Shown here piece after piece: positions 37,998-44,453 of a DNA stretch of 44,526 nucleotides. The notes below the pieces were generated by a model that worked only from the letters and a program-made list of their open reading frames with translations, was not told where the DNA came from and made no database searches. Every line of letters starts with the position of its first letter. Positions within the stretch are counted from its first letter, which is position 1. Source of the stretch: an uncultured Alphaproteobacteria bacterium (GTDB taxonomy: Bacteria; Pseudomonadota; Alphaproteobacteria; HIMB59; GCA-002718135); assembly GCA_902612825.1 (NCBI GenBank), contig CACMET010000012.1, positions 1 through 44,526 on the forward strand, given 5' to 3'. The position numbers and the translations under genes were made by a program.

Positions 37998-39005
37998 ATG
38001 ACAATAATCTCAAAATATGTAGCTTTAAAAAATTATATACCAACTGGATTACCCAAAGAAGAGGATTTTGAAATTAAATCTAAAACTTTAGAATTAGATG
38101 AAACAAATAATATTCATGTTCTTAATTCATGGATATCTGTTGATCCATATATGAGAGCAAGAATGACAGAACGTAAAAATTATAAACCGCCCTTTTTACT
38201 AGGGGAGGAAATGGAGGGTTATGCAATTGGTTCAGTCCAAAAATCCAAAGATTCAGAATTTAAAGAAGGAGATATTGTTTTCAGTAATTTTGGTATGAGA
38301 GATAACTTTATTTGTAAAAAAAAAGATTTAAAAATAATCAAAAATTCTGATCTTCCATTGCAAACTTATCTAGGACCTTTAGGAATGACAGGGCAGACTG
38401 CATATATTGGTCTTTTTAATCATGGAAAAATACAAAGTGGACAAAGTGTTCTTGTGTCTTCAGCAGGCGGAAGTGTTGGATCAACAGTTTGTCAAATTGC
38501 AAAAAATTTAGGATGTAAAGTTTATGCTAGTACAGGATCAGATGAAAAAGTTGATTGGTTAAAAAATGAATTAAATGTTGATGTAGCATTTAATTATAAA
38601 AAGATTGATAACCTTGTTCTTCACTTAAAAGAAATTTGTCCTGAAGGATTTGACTTATACTTTGATAATGTTGGAGGTGATTTTTTAGAGTCTGCAATTT
38701 TTCGAATGAAAAATTTTGGAAGAATTGTTATTTGCGGAAGGATTTCTCAAATGAATTCAACTTCTGCTCCTGCTGGACTAAAAAATATGGCGCACGTATT
38801 AGTCAAAAGATTAACAATTAAAGGATTTTTAATTTTTGATCATGAAAATGATAATGAGCCTTTTGAAACTGATATGCGAAATTGGATTTCAGAAGGAAAA
38901 ATAAAATTTAAAGAAACAATTTATGAAAATATAGAAAATGCTCCTAAAGCATTTATAGATTTACTTAATGGTAAAAATTTAGGTAAAATGTTAGTCAAAA
39001 TTTAA
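37998..39005 (+). CDS. Zinc-free MDR-superfamily NADP-dependent oxidoreductase (CurA/YncB-like)
   Basis: A 335-residue medium-chain reductase. WISVDPYMRARM is the signature of the leukotriene-B4 12-hydroxydehydrogenase/CurA group, LGPLGMTGQTAYIGLF precedes the Rossmann core, and VLVSSAGGSVGSTVCQIAK binds NADP. Zinc ligands of alcohol dehydrogenases are absent. Family members reduce alpha,beta-unsaturated carbonyls. It starts 2 bp after cdhA, so it shares the message, but its role in carnitine use is unclear. Its stop (39003-39005) immediately abuts the displaced repeat of the regulator's 3' end. Confidence 0.9.
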   Translation: MTIISKYVALKNYIPTGLPKEEDFEIKSKTLELDETNNIHVLNSWISVDPYMRARMTERKNYKPPFLLGEEMEGYAIGSVQKSKDSEFKEGDIVFSNFGMRDNFICKKKDLKIIKNSDLPLQTYLGPLGMTGQTAYIGLFNHGKIQSGQSVLVSSAGGSVGSTVCQIAKNLGCKVYASTGSDEKVDWLKNELNVDVAFNYKKIDNLVLHLKEICPEGFDLYFDNVGGDFLESAIFRMKNFGRIVICGRISQMNSTSAPAGLKNMAHVLVKRLTIKGFLIFDHENDNEPFETDMRNWISEGKIKFKETIYENIENAPKAFIDLLNGKNLGKMLVKI

Positions 39006-39038
39006 CTAAATTGTAACGTAGGGCGACGTCCCTCGATA
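39006..39038 (-). repeat. Distal attachment-like repeat: displaced copy of the regulator's last codons
   Basis: On the minus strand this encodes YRGTSPYVTI and TAG, identical in protein to the end of the ScfR-like regulator. It is visibly richer in G and C than its surroundings (CGA, GGG, ACG, TCG, CCC codons). It follows the MDR gene stop without a gap. Upstream in frame are 15 codons from an ATG at 39083, not resembling the regulator. Confidence 0.85.
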
Positions 39039-39087
39039 ATTCCTGTTCAGAAAAACTGAGGTATTCTCTTGCAAAAACGACATGCAA

Positions 39088-39126
39088 AGTCGGAGATATC
39101 CGACTATATCCGACTGAAATCCGACT
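39088..39126. repeat. Heptamer iterons, distal end of the element
   Basis: TCCGACT occurs at 39099-39105, 39109-39115 and 39120-39126, at 10- and 11-bp steps, and its complement AGTCGGA at 39088-39094. The first and second form a 7-bp inverted repeat around GATA. Phasing near one helical turn suggests a protein-binding array such as integrase/excisionase arm sites. Confidence 0.75.
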
Positions 39127-39138
39127 CATATAATAAAT

Positions 39139-39615
39139 TTAAAATAATGTTTTTTTCTTTACTTCGCATTGATACTCTTCACCGTCCCAATTCATTAAGC
39201 CAGTGACTCTATCTATAGTAATTTTAATTTCTCTAGAGCTTTCTATATATTCAGATAGAATACAAACATCTAAGCAAGTAGCATCAATATATCCTGTTTT
39301 TGCATTTGATTGATTAGGATTATCTTTTTCACATTGATTGCAGGCAGCTTGTTCAGAAACTGTGTAATCATCCCAATTTTTAGAAGTTGAGTAGAAATAT
39401 TTTTCATTTTTTGTAAATTGTATAATTTCTTTATTCCATACTTGAATTGATTGCTTGTAACTCACATATTCATCATCATTTGAAGATTTAACAAAAATAT
39501 TTTTAAAACTAATTTTAAAATTTATTTCGTTTTCATAATTATCACAAATCAAGTATGTTGCTGATAATAAATTTGAACTAAAGCATAGTGTAATCAAAAA
39601 AATGATTATTTTCAT
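39139..39615 (-). CDS. Exported Cys-rich protein of unknown function (element cargo)
   Basis: A 158-residue protein I do not recognise. MKIIIFLITLCFSSNLLSA is a clear signal peptide, probably cut before TYLIC. The mature part has six Cys, including CNQC and a CLDVC pair, as expected for disulfides in the periplasm or outside the cell. There is no lipobox and no further membrane segment. WDGEEYQCEVKK closes the chain. The ATG overlaps the stop of the nuclease-like gene as ATGA, so the two are translated together. Both lie inside the putative element, so it is best seen as accessory cargo. Confidence 0.75.
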   Translation of the reverse strand: MKIIIFLITLCFSSNLLSATYLICDNYENEINFKISFKNIFVKSSNDDEYVSYKQSIQVWNKEIIQFTKNEKYFYSTSKNWDDYTVSEQAACNQCEKDNPNQSNAKTGYIDATCLDVCILSEYIESSREIKITIDRVTGLMNWDGEEYQCEVKKKTLF

Positions 39616-40163
39616 TTAATGCTTAACAAATCCCATCTATCTTTATATTCATTAATCCAACCATCACTATATTTATCAATAAATTCAATATCTGATTTAT
39701 TTAAATATTTTTCTTTATCTTGAATTTTTCTTAATCCAGATATCTTACTATAATCTCTCATTAAGTGTCTCATTGAAGTAGATTGATGTTTTTTACCATT
39801 TAAACCGGGAAGCTTTAGCCATATTTCATGTGATTGTTTGACTAAATTTGCTACTAGTTCTGAATTCAGTACATAGATTTCTGAATCTTTAGAATTTGTT
39901 TTCATAGCAACAAAAATAAATATTAAATTTTTAATTATTTTTTCGTGTTTATCTTTTAAAATCCAACCATCTGTCTTATCAATTGTTGTTTTAACTTGAA
40001 TGGGAAATGAAGTGGTCCCGTCTTTATTAAGTACTATTAAATCATAATCTTTAGTATTTTCTGGTGCAGTACCAGCAATTAAATTTAGTCTCAACAAATG
40101 GGAAAGTACCAGATATTCTCCAGAAGCACCTATAACAGCTGGTTGAGGTTGCTCTTTTTTCAT
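39612..40163 (-). CDS. PD-(D/E)XK nuclease-like protein (element cargo)
   Basis: A 183-residue protein. VIGASGEYLVLSHLLRL near the N-terminus supplies E16, KDYDLIVLNKDG supplies D39 or D41, and FPIQVKTT supplies Q56-x-K58. Together they make the E/D/Q-x-K core of the PD-(D/E)XK fold. The rest (FVAMKTNSKDSEIYVLNSELV; KKHQSTSMRHLMRDY) resembles small restriction-nuclease-like proteins found on genomic islands. A role in element biology, DNA repair or defence is possible, but none can be chosen. It is first of a two-gene unit with the exported protein (4-bp overlap). Confidence 0.72.
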   Translation of the reverse strand: MKKEQPQPAVIGASGEYLVLSHLLRLNLIAGTAPENTKDYDLIVLNKDGTTSFPIQVKTTIDKTDGWILKDKHEKIIKNLIFIFVAMKTNSKDSEIYVLNSELVANLVKQSHEIWLKLPGLNGKKHQSTSMRHLMRDYSKISGLRKIQDKEKYLNKSDIEFIDKYSDGWINEYKDRWDLLSIK

Positions 40164-40182
40164 ATAAGTTTTCCATCTTTAA

Positions 40183-40255
40183 GTAGTACATGTATCGATA
40201 AAAAAACCAAGTCGGATATTAGTCGGATATTAACAAATTTTTGTAGTACATGTAT
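40183..40255 (+). repeat. 13-bp direct repeats flanking iterons, proximal end
   Basis: GTAGTACATGTAT occurs at 40183-40195 and 40243-40255, 60 bp apart, and each contains the 8-bp palindrome TACATGTA. They bracket the two 11-bp iterons at 40210-40231. The region is upstream of the cargo operon and could hold its promoter as well as recombination sites. Confidence 0.75.
40210..40231 (+). repeat. Tandem 11-bp iterons, proximal end of the element
   Basis: AGTCGGATATT repeated twice without a gap (40210-40220, 40221-40231). AGTCGGA is the reverse complement of the heptamer repeated at 39099-39126, so the two ends of the element carry the same site in opposite orientation. Confidence 0.8.
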
Positions 40256-40280
40256 TTCGGGGGATAACCCCGAAATACAT
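40250..40280. repeat. Strong 13-bp inverted repeat
   Basis: Arms 40250-40262 and 40268-40280 (ATGTATTTCGGGG and its exact complement) around GATAA. It lies in the 158-bp gap between the cargo genes and the regulator. It may terminate transcription of the regulator, but no T-run follows on that strand, so a recombination or operator role is also open. Confidence 0.7.
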
Positions 40281-40321
40281 TAGAAAAGCGTCAAATTTTA
40301 CAATTTTTATACTACTAAATT

Positions 40322-40354
40322 TTAAATAGTTACATAGGGAGAGGTCCCTCTATA
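40322..40354 (-). repeat. Proximal attachment-like repeat: functional 3' end of the ScfR-like gene
   Basis: Codes for YRGTSPYVTI and TAA at the end of the regulator. It matches 39006-39038 at 26 of 33 bases with only synonymous differences, and shares the block GTCCCTC (40344-40350). AGGG and CCCT flank a 6-bp centre in both copies, a possible core site. Confidence 0.85.
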
Positions 40355-41761
40355 TTTAATATCTAATTTAAGTTCTTTATCAATTGGAGGAAAAGCTCTT
40401 TGCTGACATTCCACTCTAGGGCATATCCTACAAGAAACTCCAATTGGCATTTGTAATTTTTTATTATTTAGATCAATTCCTTCAGAATAAATTAGATCTT
40501 TAGCGTATTTCATATCACAACCTAGACCAATCGAAACAAAACTTTTAGGCATTCCATGTTTTTCAATTCCTTTCTCAAAAGCTCTTGCGATACAAAAATA
40601 TACACGTCCATCAGGCATCTTAGATATTTGAGGATGAATTTTTCCAGGATTTAAAAATGCAGTATACACATTCCATCTAGGACAAGAACCTCCATGTCTT
40701 GGTATATGAATACCAGATAAAGAAAATCGCTTTGACACATTTCCAGCAATATCTGTTTTTAAAAAATGAAATGGTACTCCTTCGTTTCCAGGTCTTTGAA
40801 GATTTGTTAATCTATGTGTAACTTGTTCAAAACTACAAGCATAATGATGCATCAAAATTTCCACATCATATTTATGTAATTTAGCACTCTTTAAAAAATC
40901 GTTATAAGGCATCATAAAAGCAGCAGCGTAGTAATTTAATAAAGATAGTTTAAGCAAAGGCTCTACTTCTTCTGACTCAACATTATTATCTTTAATAACT
41001 TTATTGATTACATCATTAGCCTCTAAATAAGCAACTTGTGATGCTAAATGAAAGTTTCTTGATGTGTAAGTTAACATTTCAGAAAGATAAAAAATCTTTG
41101 AATTTTCATCAAATCTTTTAACTATTTTTTCATCTTCGTTTATGGTTACTATTTTAACTTCAATTCCATGTTTTTCTTTAAGATAAAGTGATAATTTAGA
41201 TCCAGAACCAATGTTAGGTCCAGTTTCAAGACCTATTTCTTTTCTTAGATTTTCAGAACTTACTTCTAAATCATGAAAGTAATTTTTATTTTCTTGAAGA
41301 ATATCTGAAACAATTTCAACAGGTAGTCTTGTTGGTTTTTCTATTTGATTTGCATTGACATCCATCGTTTCAAGTCGATTTTGCATATCTTCTTTAAAGC
41401 TTTTAAAAGAATCATTTATTGTCAGTAATGCTTTAGCTATGTTAGGATTTGAACCAATAAAGTCACTTGTGTCGTGATTGGTTATCTTTAAATCATCAAA
41501 AATTTCATTGCTTAAAACATCCATAACGTCTGAAAGAAGTCGTTTGCTAGATTCTGTTGAGAAGTCTTTAATTGATAAATCTAATTTATCAGCTGCTTTA
41601 ATTAGTAAGGAAAGTGGTATTTTTCTTTTTCCACTTTCAATTAAATTTAAATAACTAGGAGATATTCCAATAGTTTTTGATAATTCAGCTTGTGAAAAAC
41701 CTTTGCTTATCCTTTGTTTTTTTAACCTTGGACCAAAATTTATGTCAGATTCAATATTCAT
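40322..41761 (-). CDS. XRE-family transcriptional regulator of the short-chain fatty acyl (ScfR/PccR/RamB) group
   Basis: A 479-residue regulator. The N-terminal HTH is LKKQRISKGFSQAELSKTIGISPSYLNLIESG, residues 13-45. A middle IrrE-like (M78) domain follows, in which HLASQVAYLEAND has lost the zinc HExxH motif, as is usual in this group. The C-terminal DUF2083 domain has Cys residues in CPRWNVYTAF and CRICPRVECQQRAFPP. Relatives such as PccR and RamB sense acyl-CoA status and control propionyl-CoA, acetate or glyoxylate genes. TGTAAA repeats overlapping its own ATG suggest autoregulation. Its last 11 codons are duplicated at 39006-39038. Confidence 0.9.
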   Translation of the reverse strand: MNIESDINFGPRLKKQRISKGFSQAELSKTIGISPSYLNLIESGKRKIPLSLLIKAADKLDLSIKDFSTESSKRLLSDVMDVLSNEIFDDLKITNHDTSDFIGSNPNIAKALLTINDSFKSFKEDMQNRLETMDVNANQIEKPTRLPVEIVSDILQENKNYFHDLEVSSENLRKEIGLETGPNIGSGSKLSLYLKEKHGIEVKIVTINEDEKIVKRFDENSKIFYLSEMLTYTSRNFHLASQVAYLEANDVINKVIKDNNVESEEVEPLLKLSLLNYYAAAFMMPYNDFLKSAKLHKYDVEILMHHYACSFEQVTHRLTNLQRPGNEGVPFHFLKTDIAGNVSKRFSLSGIHIPRHGGSCPRWNVYTAFLNPGKIHPQISKMPDGRVYFCIARAFEKGIEKHGMPKSFVSIGLGCDMKYAKDLIYSEGIDLNNKKLQMPIGVSCRICPRVECQQRAFPPIDKELKLDIKYRGTSPYVTI

Positions 41762-41775
41762 TTACAAAATTTACA
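41761..41775 (-). promoter_or_regulatory. Putative operator at the regulator's start codon
   Basis: TGTAAA-N3-TGTAAA on the minus strand (TTTACA at 41761-41766 and 41770-41775 on plus). It touches the A of the regulator's ATG. A further TTTACA lies at 41802-41807. The half-site TTTGTAAA resembles TTTGCAAA, reported for PccR- and RamB-type regulators. A repressor bound here would block its own transcription or translation. Confidence 0.55.
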
Positions 41776-41837
41776 AAAATTAAAAATTTAAAGTAATTTT
41801 CTTTACATTAAAAATAAGAAAAACTCTAGTTTTTTTT

Positions 41838-41868
41838 TATAATATTATGTATTTGTAAAATCTGTAAA
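41838..41868 (+). promoter_or_regulatory. Putative -10 box and operator of the divergent small gene
   Basis: TATAAT at 41838-41843 is followed by TGTAAA-N3-TGTAAA at 41854-41868, which ends one base before the ATG at 41870. Spacing and orientation of the repeat relative to the gene mirror those at the regulator's own start. No convincing -35 box is visible. Confidence 0.5.
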
Positions 41869-41869
41869 T

Positions 41870-42049
41870 ATGAATAGTAAATTAACAGAAAACATTAATA
41901 ATCAAAAAGAAAGCCTAGAGCAGAGTTCTATTGAGAAGAAGGTTCTTGAAGGATCTATAGACTCAAATTATGACCTTAATCTTGCTGATGGTATTGAAGC
42001 ATACTACAGTGAAAGATACGGTTGGACTCTTAGAAGAAAAACGATCTAA
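41870..42049 (+). CDS. Small hypothetical protein, 59 residues, divergent from the ScfR-like regulator
   Basis: An ATG-to-TAA frame of 59 codons, too short for many gene callers. It starts MNSKLTENINNQKESLEQSS and ends ADGIEAYYSERYGWTLRRKTI (last segment, residues 39-59). The first half is polar and probably disordered or helical; the second half has aromatics and a basic tail. I do not recognise a family. Support comes from its position (the only gene in the 308 bp between the regulator and betA), a TATAAT upstream, and an operator-like repeat just before the ATG. The 108 bp between the two start codons holds these sites and nothing else I can see. Confidence 0.65.
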   Translation: MNSKLTENINNQKESLEQSSIEKKVLEGSIDSNYDLNLADGIEAYYSERYGWTLRRKTI

Positions 42050-42069
42050 TTAAATTAGATTTTATCTCT

Positions 42070-43671
42070 CTAACTAACGGTACTATTTATTTGGTCACAA
42101 GCTTTTTCAGCAATCATAATAGTTGTTGCATTTAAATTAGCACTAACAATATCTGGCATTACAGAAGCATCAATAACTCTTAAATTTTGAATTCCATGAA
42201 CTCTTAGGTCTTGGTCTACAACTGAAGTTTTGTCCTCACCCATTTTATTTGTGCATGACGGATGATACGCAGATTCAGAAGTATTTTTAATAATTTCATC
42301 TAATTCATTTTGATTAGATACATTCTTCCCAGGCCTAATTTCTGTGCCAACATATTCTTTAAGTGCTTTTTGAGACAAAATTTTTTTAGCAATTCCTACA
42401 CCTTCTCTCATTTGTTTTAAATCGTCTTCATGCTTAAGATAATTAAATTGTATTTTAGGATCATCTTTATAGTTATTTGTTTTAATTTTAACAAACCCCC
42501 TACTTTTTGGTCTATTTGGACAAACATGAAATTGAAAAGCTTCAAAATTAGGATTTTCTAAACCATGATTAATAACTAAGTAGGGAAAAAAATGAAATTG
42601 TAGGTTTGGGTGATTATATGATTTGTCAGATTTAACAAAACCTCCTAACTCTAAGTGTGAGTTTGCTAACCTACCTTTTTTAAATAAAAACCATTTTGAT
42701 CCTTCTATTGCTTGATAGAGAAAATTTGTTGCTAAAGAATGTAATGTTTCATTTTTTTTAGATTTATATTGAATATACATTTCTAAATGATCTTGTAAAT
42801 TTTCTCCCACCCCAACTAAATTATTAATTACTTCTATTCCCAAGCTTTTAAGATACGTTTCATTACCTATTCCGGATAATTGAAGAATTTTAGGTGAATT
42901 AATTGAACCAGCACAAAGTATAACTTCTTTATTGGCTAAATAATTATTGGTTATATTTTTTTTAATCGTTTCAACACCAATTGCAGTTTTATTTTTAAAA
43001 AGAATTTTTTTAACATCAATATTATTTATTATTCTTAGATTTTTTCTATTTTGGATTGGTTCTAAATATGCCTTAGCAACACTTTGTCTTACACCTTTGT
43101 TTATTGTTACATCAAAAGTTCCAAAACCTTCCTTTTCAATACTGTTAGAGTCATTAAATATTTTATATCCAGCCTCTTGTGCAGCTTCTAAAACTTTTTT
43201 AAATAGAGGGTATTTTTTATCTATGTTTGATTTATTTACTTTTAATGGCCCCTCTTTACCTCTTACATTACTATCATGAGACCAAGTTTCTAATTTTTTA
43301 AAAAAAGGTAAAACTTTTTCATATGACCAATTAGTTAAACCATTTGAAGACCATCTATCAAAATCCTCTTTATGACCTCTAGCGAAAACCATTCCGTTAT
43401 GCGAAGAGCATCCCCCGATCATTTTACCTCTTGGACAATATAAAGATCTATTATTTAGAAACGGCTCAGGCTCAGTATAATATTTCCAATTATATTTTGG
43501 GTCATGCATTGCATATAGAAGTGCACTTGGCATATCAACTTTCCAGGTTTTACTGGATGGACCAGCTTCTAATAAAATTACAGAATTCTTTGATTGTGAA
43601 GACAATCTGTTAGCTAAAACACAACCTGCTGACCCTGCTCCAACAATGATGTAGTCAGCGTTTTTATCCAC
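42070..43671 (-). CDS. betA: GMC-family FAD dehydrogenase, probable choline dehydrogenase
   Basis: A 533-residue flavoprotein. The FAD motif GAGSAG lies at residues 11-16. YCPRGKMIGGCSSHNGMVFARGH and GVGENLQDHLEMYIQ are BetA-like, and the active-site region near the C-terminus is SAYHPSCTNKMG with ASVMPDIVSANLNATTIMIAE. BetA oxidises choline to betaine aldehyde (and further). GMC enzymes act on many alcohols, so another substrate is possible, but the nearby carnitine genes fit betaine supply. The start is GTG, sharing its G with the SDR stop (TAGTG), which implies coupling. Confidence 0.85.
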   Translation of the reverse strand: MDKNADYIIVGAGSAGCVLANRLSSQSKNSVILLEAGPSSKTWKVDMPSALLYAMHDPKYNWKYYTEPEPFLNNRSLYCPRGKMIGGCSSHNGMVFARGHKEDFDRWSSNGLTNWSYEKVLPFFKKLETWSHDSNVRGKEGPLKVNKSNIDKKYPLFKKVLEAAQEAGYKIFNDSNSIEKEGFGTFDVTINKGVRQSVAKAYLEPIQNRKNLRIINNIDVKKILFKNKTAIGVETIKKNITNNYLANKEVILCAGSINSPKILQLSGIGNETYLKSLGIEVINNLVGVGENLQDHLEMYIQYKSKKNETLHSLATNFLYQAIEGSKWFLFKKGRLANSHLELGGFVKSDKSYNHPNLQFHFFPYLVINHGLENPNFEAFQFHVCPNRPKSRGFVKIKTNNYKDDPKIQFNYLKHEDDLKQMREGVGIAKKILSQKALKEYVGTEIRPGKNVSNQNELDEIIKNTSESAYHPSCTNKMGEDKTSVVDQDLRVHGIQNLRVIDASVMPDIVSANLNATTIMIAEKACDQINSTVS

Positions 43672-44453
43672 TAATTCATTCTTTCAGTATTTCCATCAAC
43701 AGTCATGATTTGACCAGATACATTTTCTGAAGCATCGCTCAATAAAAATAATGCCATTGATGCAATATCTTCTTTTTCTACAAATGTGTTTAATGAAACC
43801 ATTGACTCTAATTCTTTTCTTACTTTTTTATTTGAAGAATTTATTAATTTAGCTTTTGCATTTATTACCCTATCCATTCTATCGCCATTAACAGAACCAG
43901 GACAAATTGCATTCACACGTATTTTAAATTTTCCTAATTCAACTGCTAATGTTTTAGTTAATCCAATTACTGCCCATTTACTTGATGCATATGGTGAACG
44001 TTGAGCAAAACCATATAATCCTGCAGTTGAAGATAAATTAATAATAGATCCTTTTTTAGCATTTTTTAAAAATGGAATAGCAAATTTTGTGAAATAAAAA
44101 TGTGAACTTAAATTGGTTTTAATCGTGTTATCCCATTCATCTATTGAAATATTTTGAAGATACTTTGTAGGTCCTGCAATACCTATATTATTTATTAATC
44201 CATCTATTTTTTTTAAGTTAGATAGAGACTTAAAATATTCTTTTATGTCTTTTGGATTTGTGCAGTCTAAGTGTTTAGCAAATATTTTATTACGATATTT
44301 TTTGTTTAAATTTATTTTATCAATTTTTGATTTATTTATATCAGATAAATATACTTTTCCACCTGAACTGATTATTTTATTTGCTATAGCAAAACCTAAG
44401 CCATCTGCACCAGCAGAAATAATATAATTTTTTTTACCAAGATTAATTTTCAT
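43671..44453 (-). CDS. Short-chain dehydrogenase/reductase
   Basis: A 260-residue classical SDR. The cofactor motif is variant (SAGADGLG, residues 13-20, in place of TGxxxGIG). The catalytic residues are S142, Y155 and K159 in INLSSTAGLYGFAQRSPYASSKWA. INNIGIAGPT gives the structural NNxG block and the C-terminus is SGQIMTVDGNTERMN. The substrate is unknown. It sits between a CBS-domain gene (stop directly adjoining the ATG) and betA (1-bp overlap), so it is likely to act on a product or precursor in quaternary-amine metabolism. Confidence 0.9.
   Translation of the reverse strand: MKINLGKKNYIISAGADGLGFAIANKIISSGGKVYLSDINKSKIDKINLNKKYRNKIFAKHLDCTNPKDIKEYFKSLSNLKKIDGLINNIGIAGPTKYLQNISIDEWDNTIKTNLSSHFYFTKFAIPFLKNAKKGSIINLSSTAGLYGFAQRSPYASSKWAVIGLTKTLAVELGKFKIRVNAICPGSVNGDRMDRVINAKAKLINSSNKKVRKELESMVSLNTFVEKEDIASMALFLLSDASENVSGQIMTVDGNTERMN

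Larger units (their letters stand above)
39006..40354 (-). mobile_element. Putative small non-autonomous integrative element at the 3' end of the ScfR-like gene
   Basis: The last ten sense codons plus stop of the XRE/ScfR-type gene (40322-40354) are repeated at 39006-39038, exactly 1316 bp away, in the same orientation. Both copies encode YRGTSPYVTI and a stop; 26 of 33 bases match and all seven differences are synonymous. A 7-bp identical block, GTCCCTC, lies in each (39028-39034 and 40344-40350). Between them are two minus-strand cargo genes and heptamer iterons at both ends. This is how integrases that target gene ends leave their elements. No integrase gene is present, so movement would need help in trans. 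An old, fixed insertion is equally possible. Confidence 0.68.

Noticed and set aside
39006..39083. A 25-codon minus-strand frame (ATG at 39083) ending in YRGTSPYVTI
   Set aside because: Only its last ten codons match anything (the regulator's end); the first 15 do not. It is read as an attachment-site remnant, not a gene.
39088..40231. CRISPR array or plasmid origin
   Set aside because: Repeats are 7-13 bp without uniform spacers, no cas or rep genes are near, and the two sets lie in opposite orientation about 1 kb apart.
40250..40280. Hairpin as a rho-independent terminator of the regulator gene
   Set aside because: The stem is strong but neither strand shows a T-run directly after it, so it is listed as an inverted repeat with open function.
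41830..41838. Nine-T run as a phase-variation tract
   Set aside because: It is non-coding and such runs are expected in AT-rich DNA; a similar T-run in rarD lies in an ordinary conserved transporter gene.
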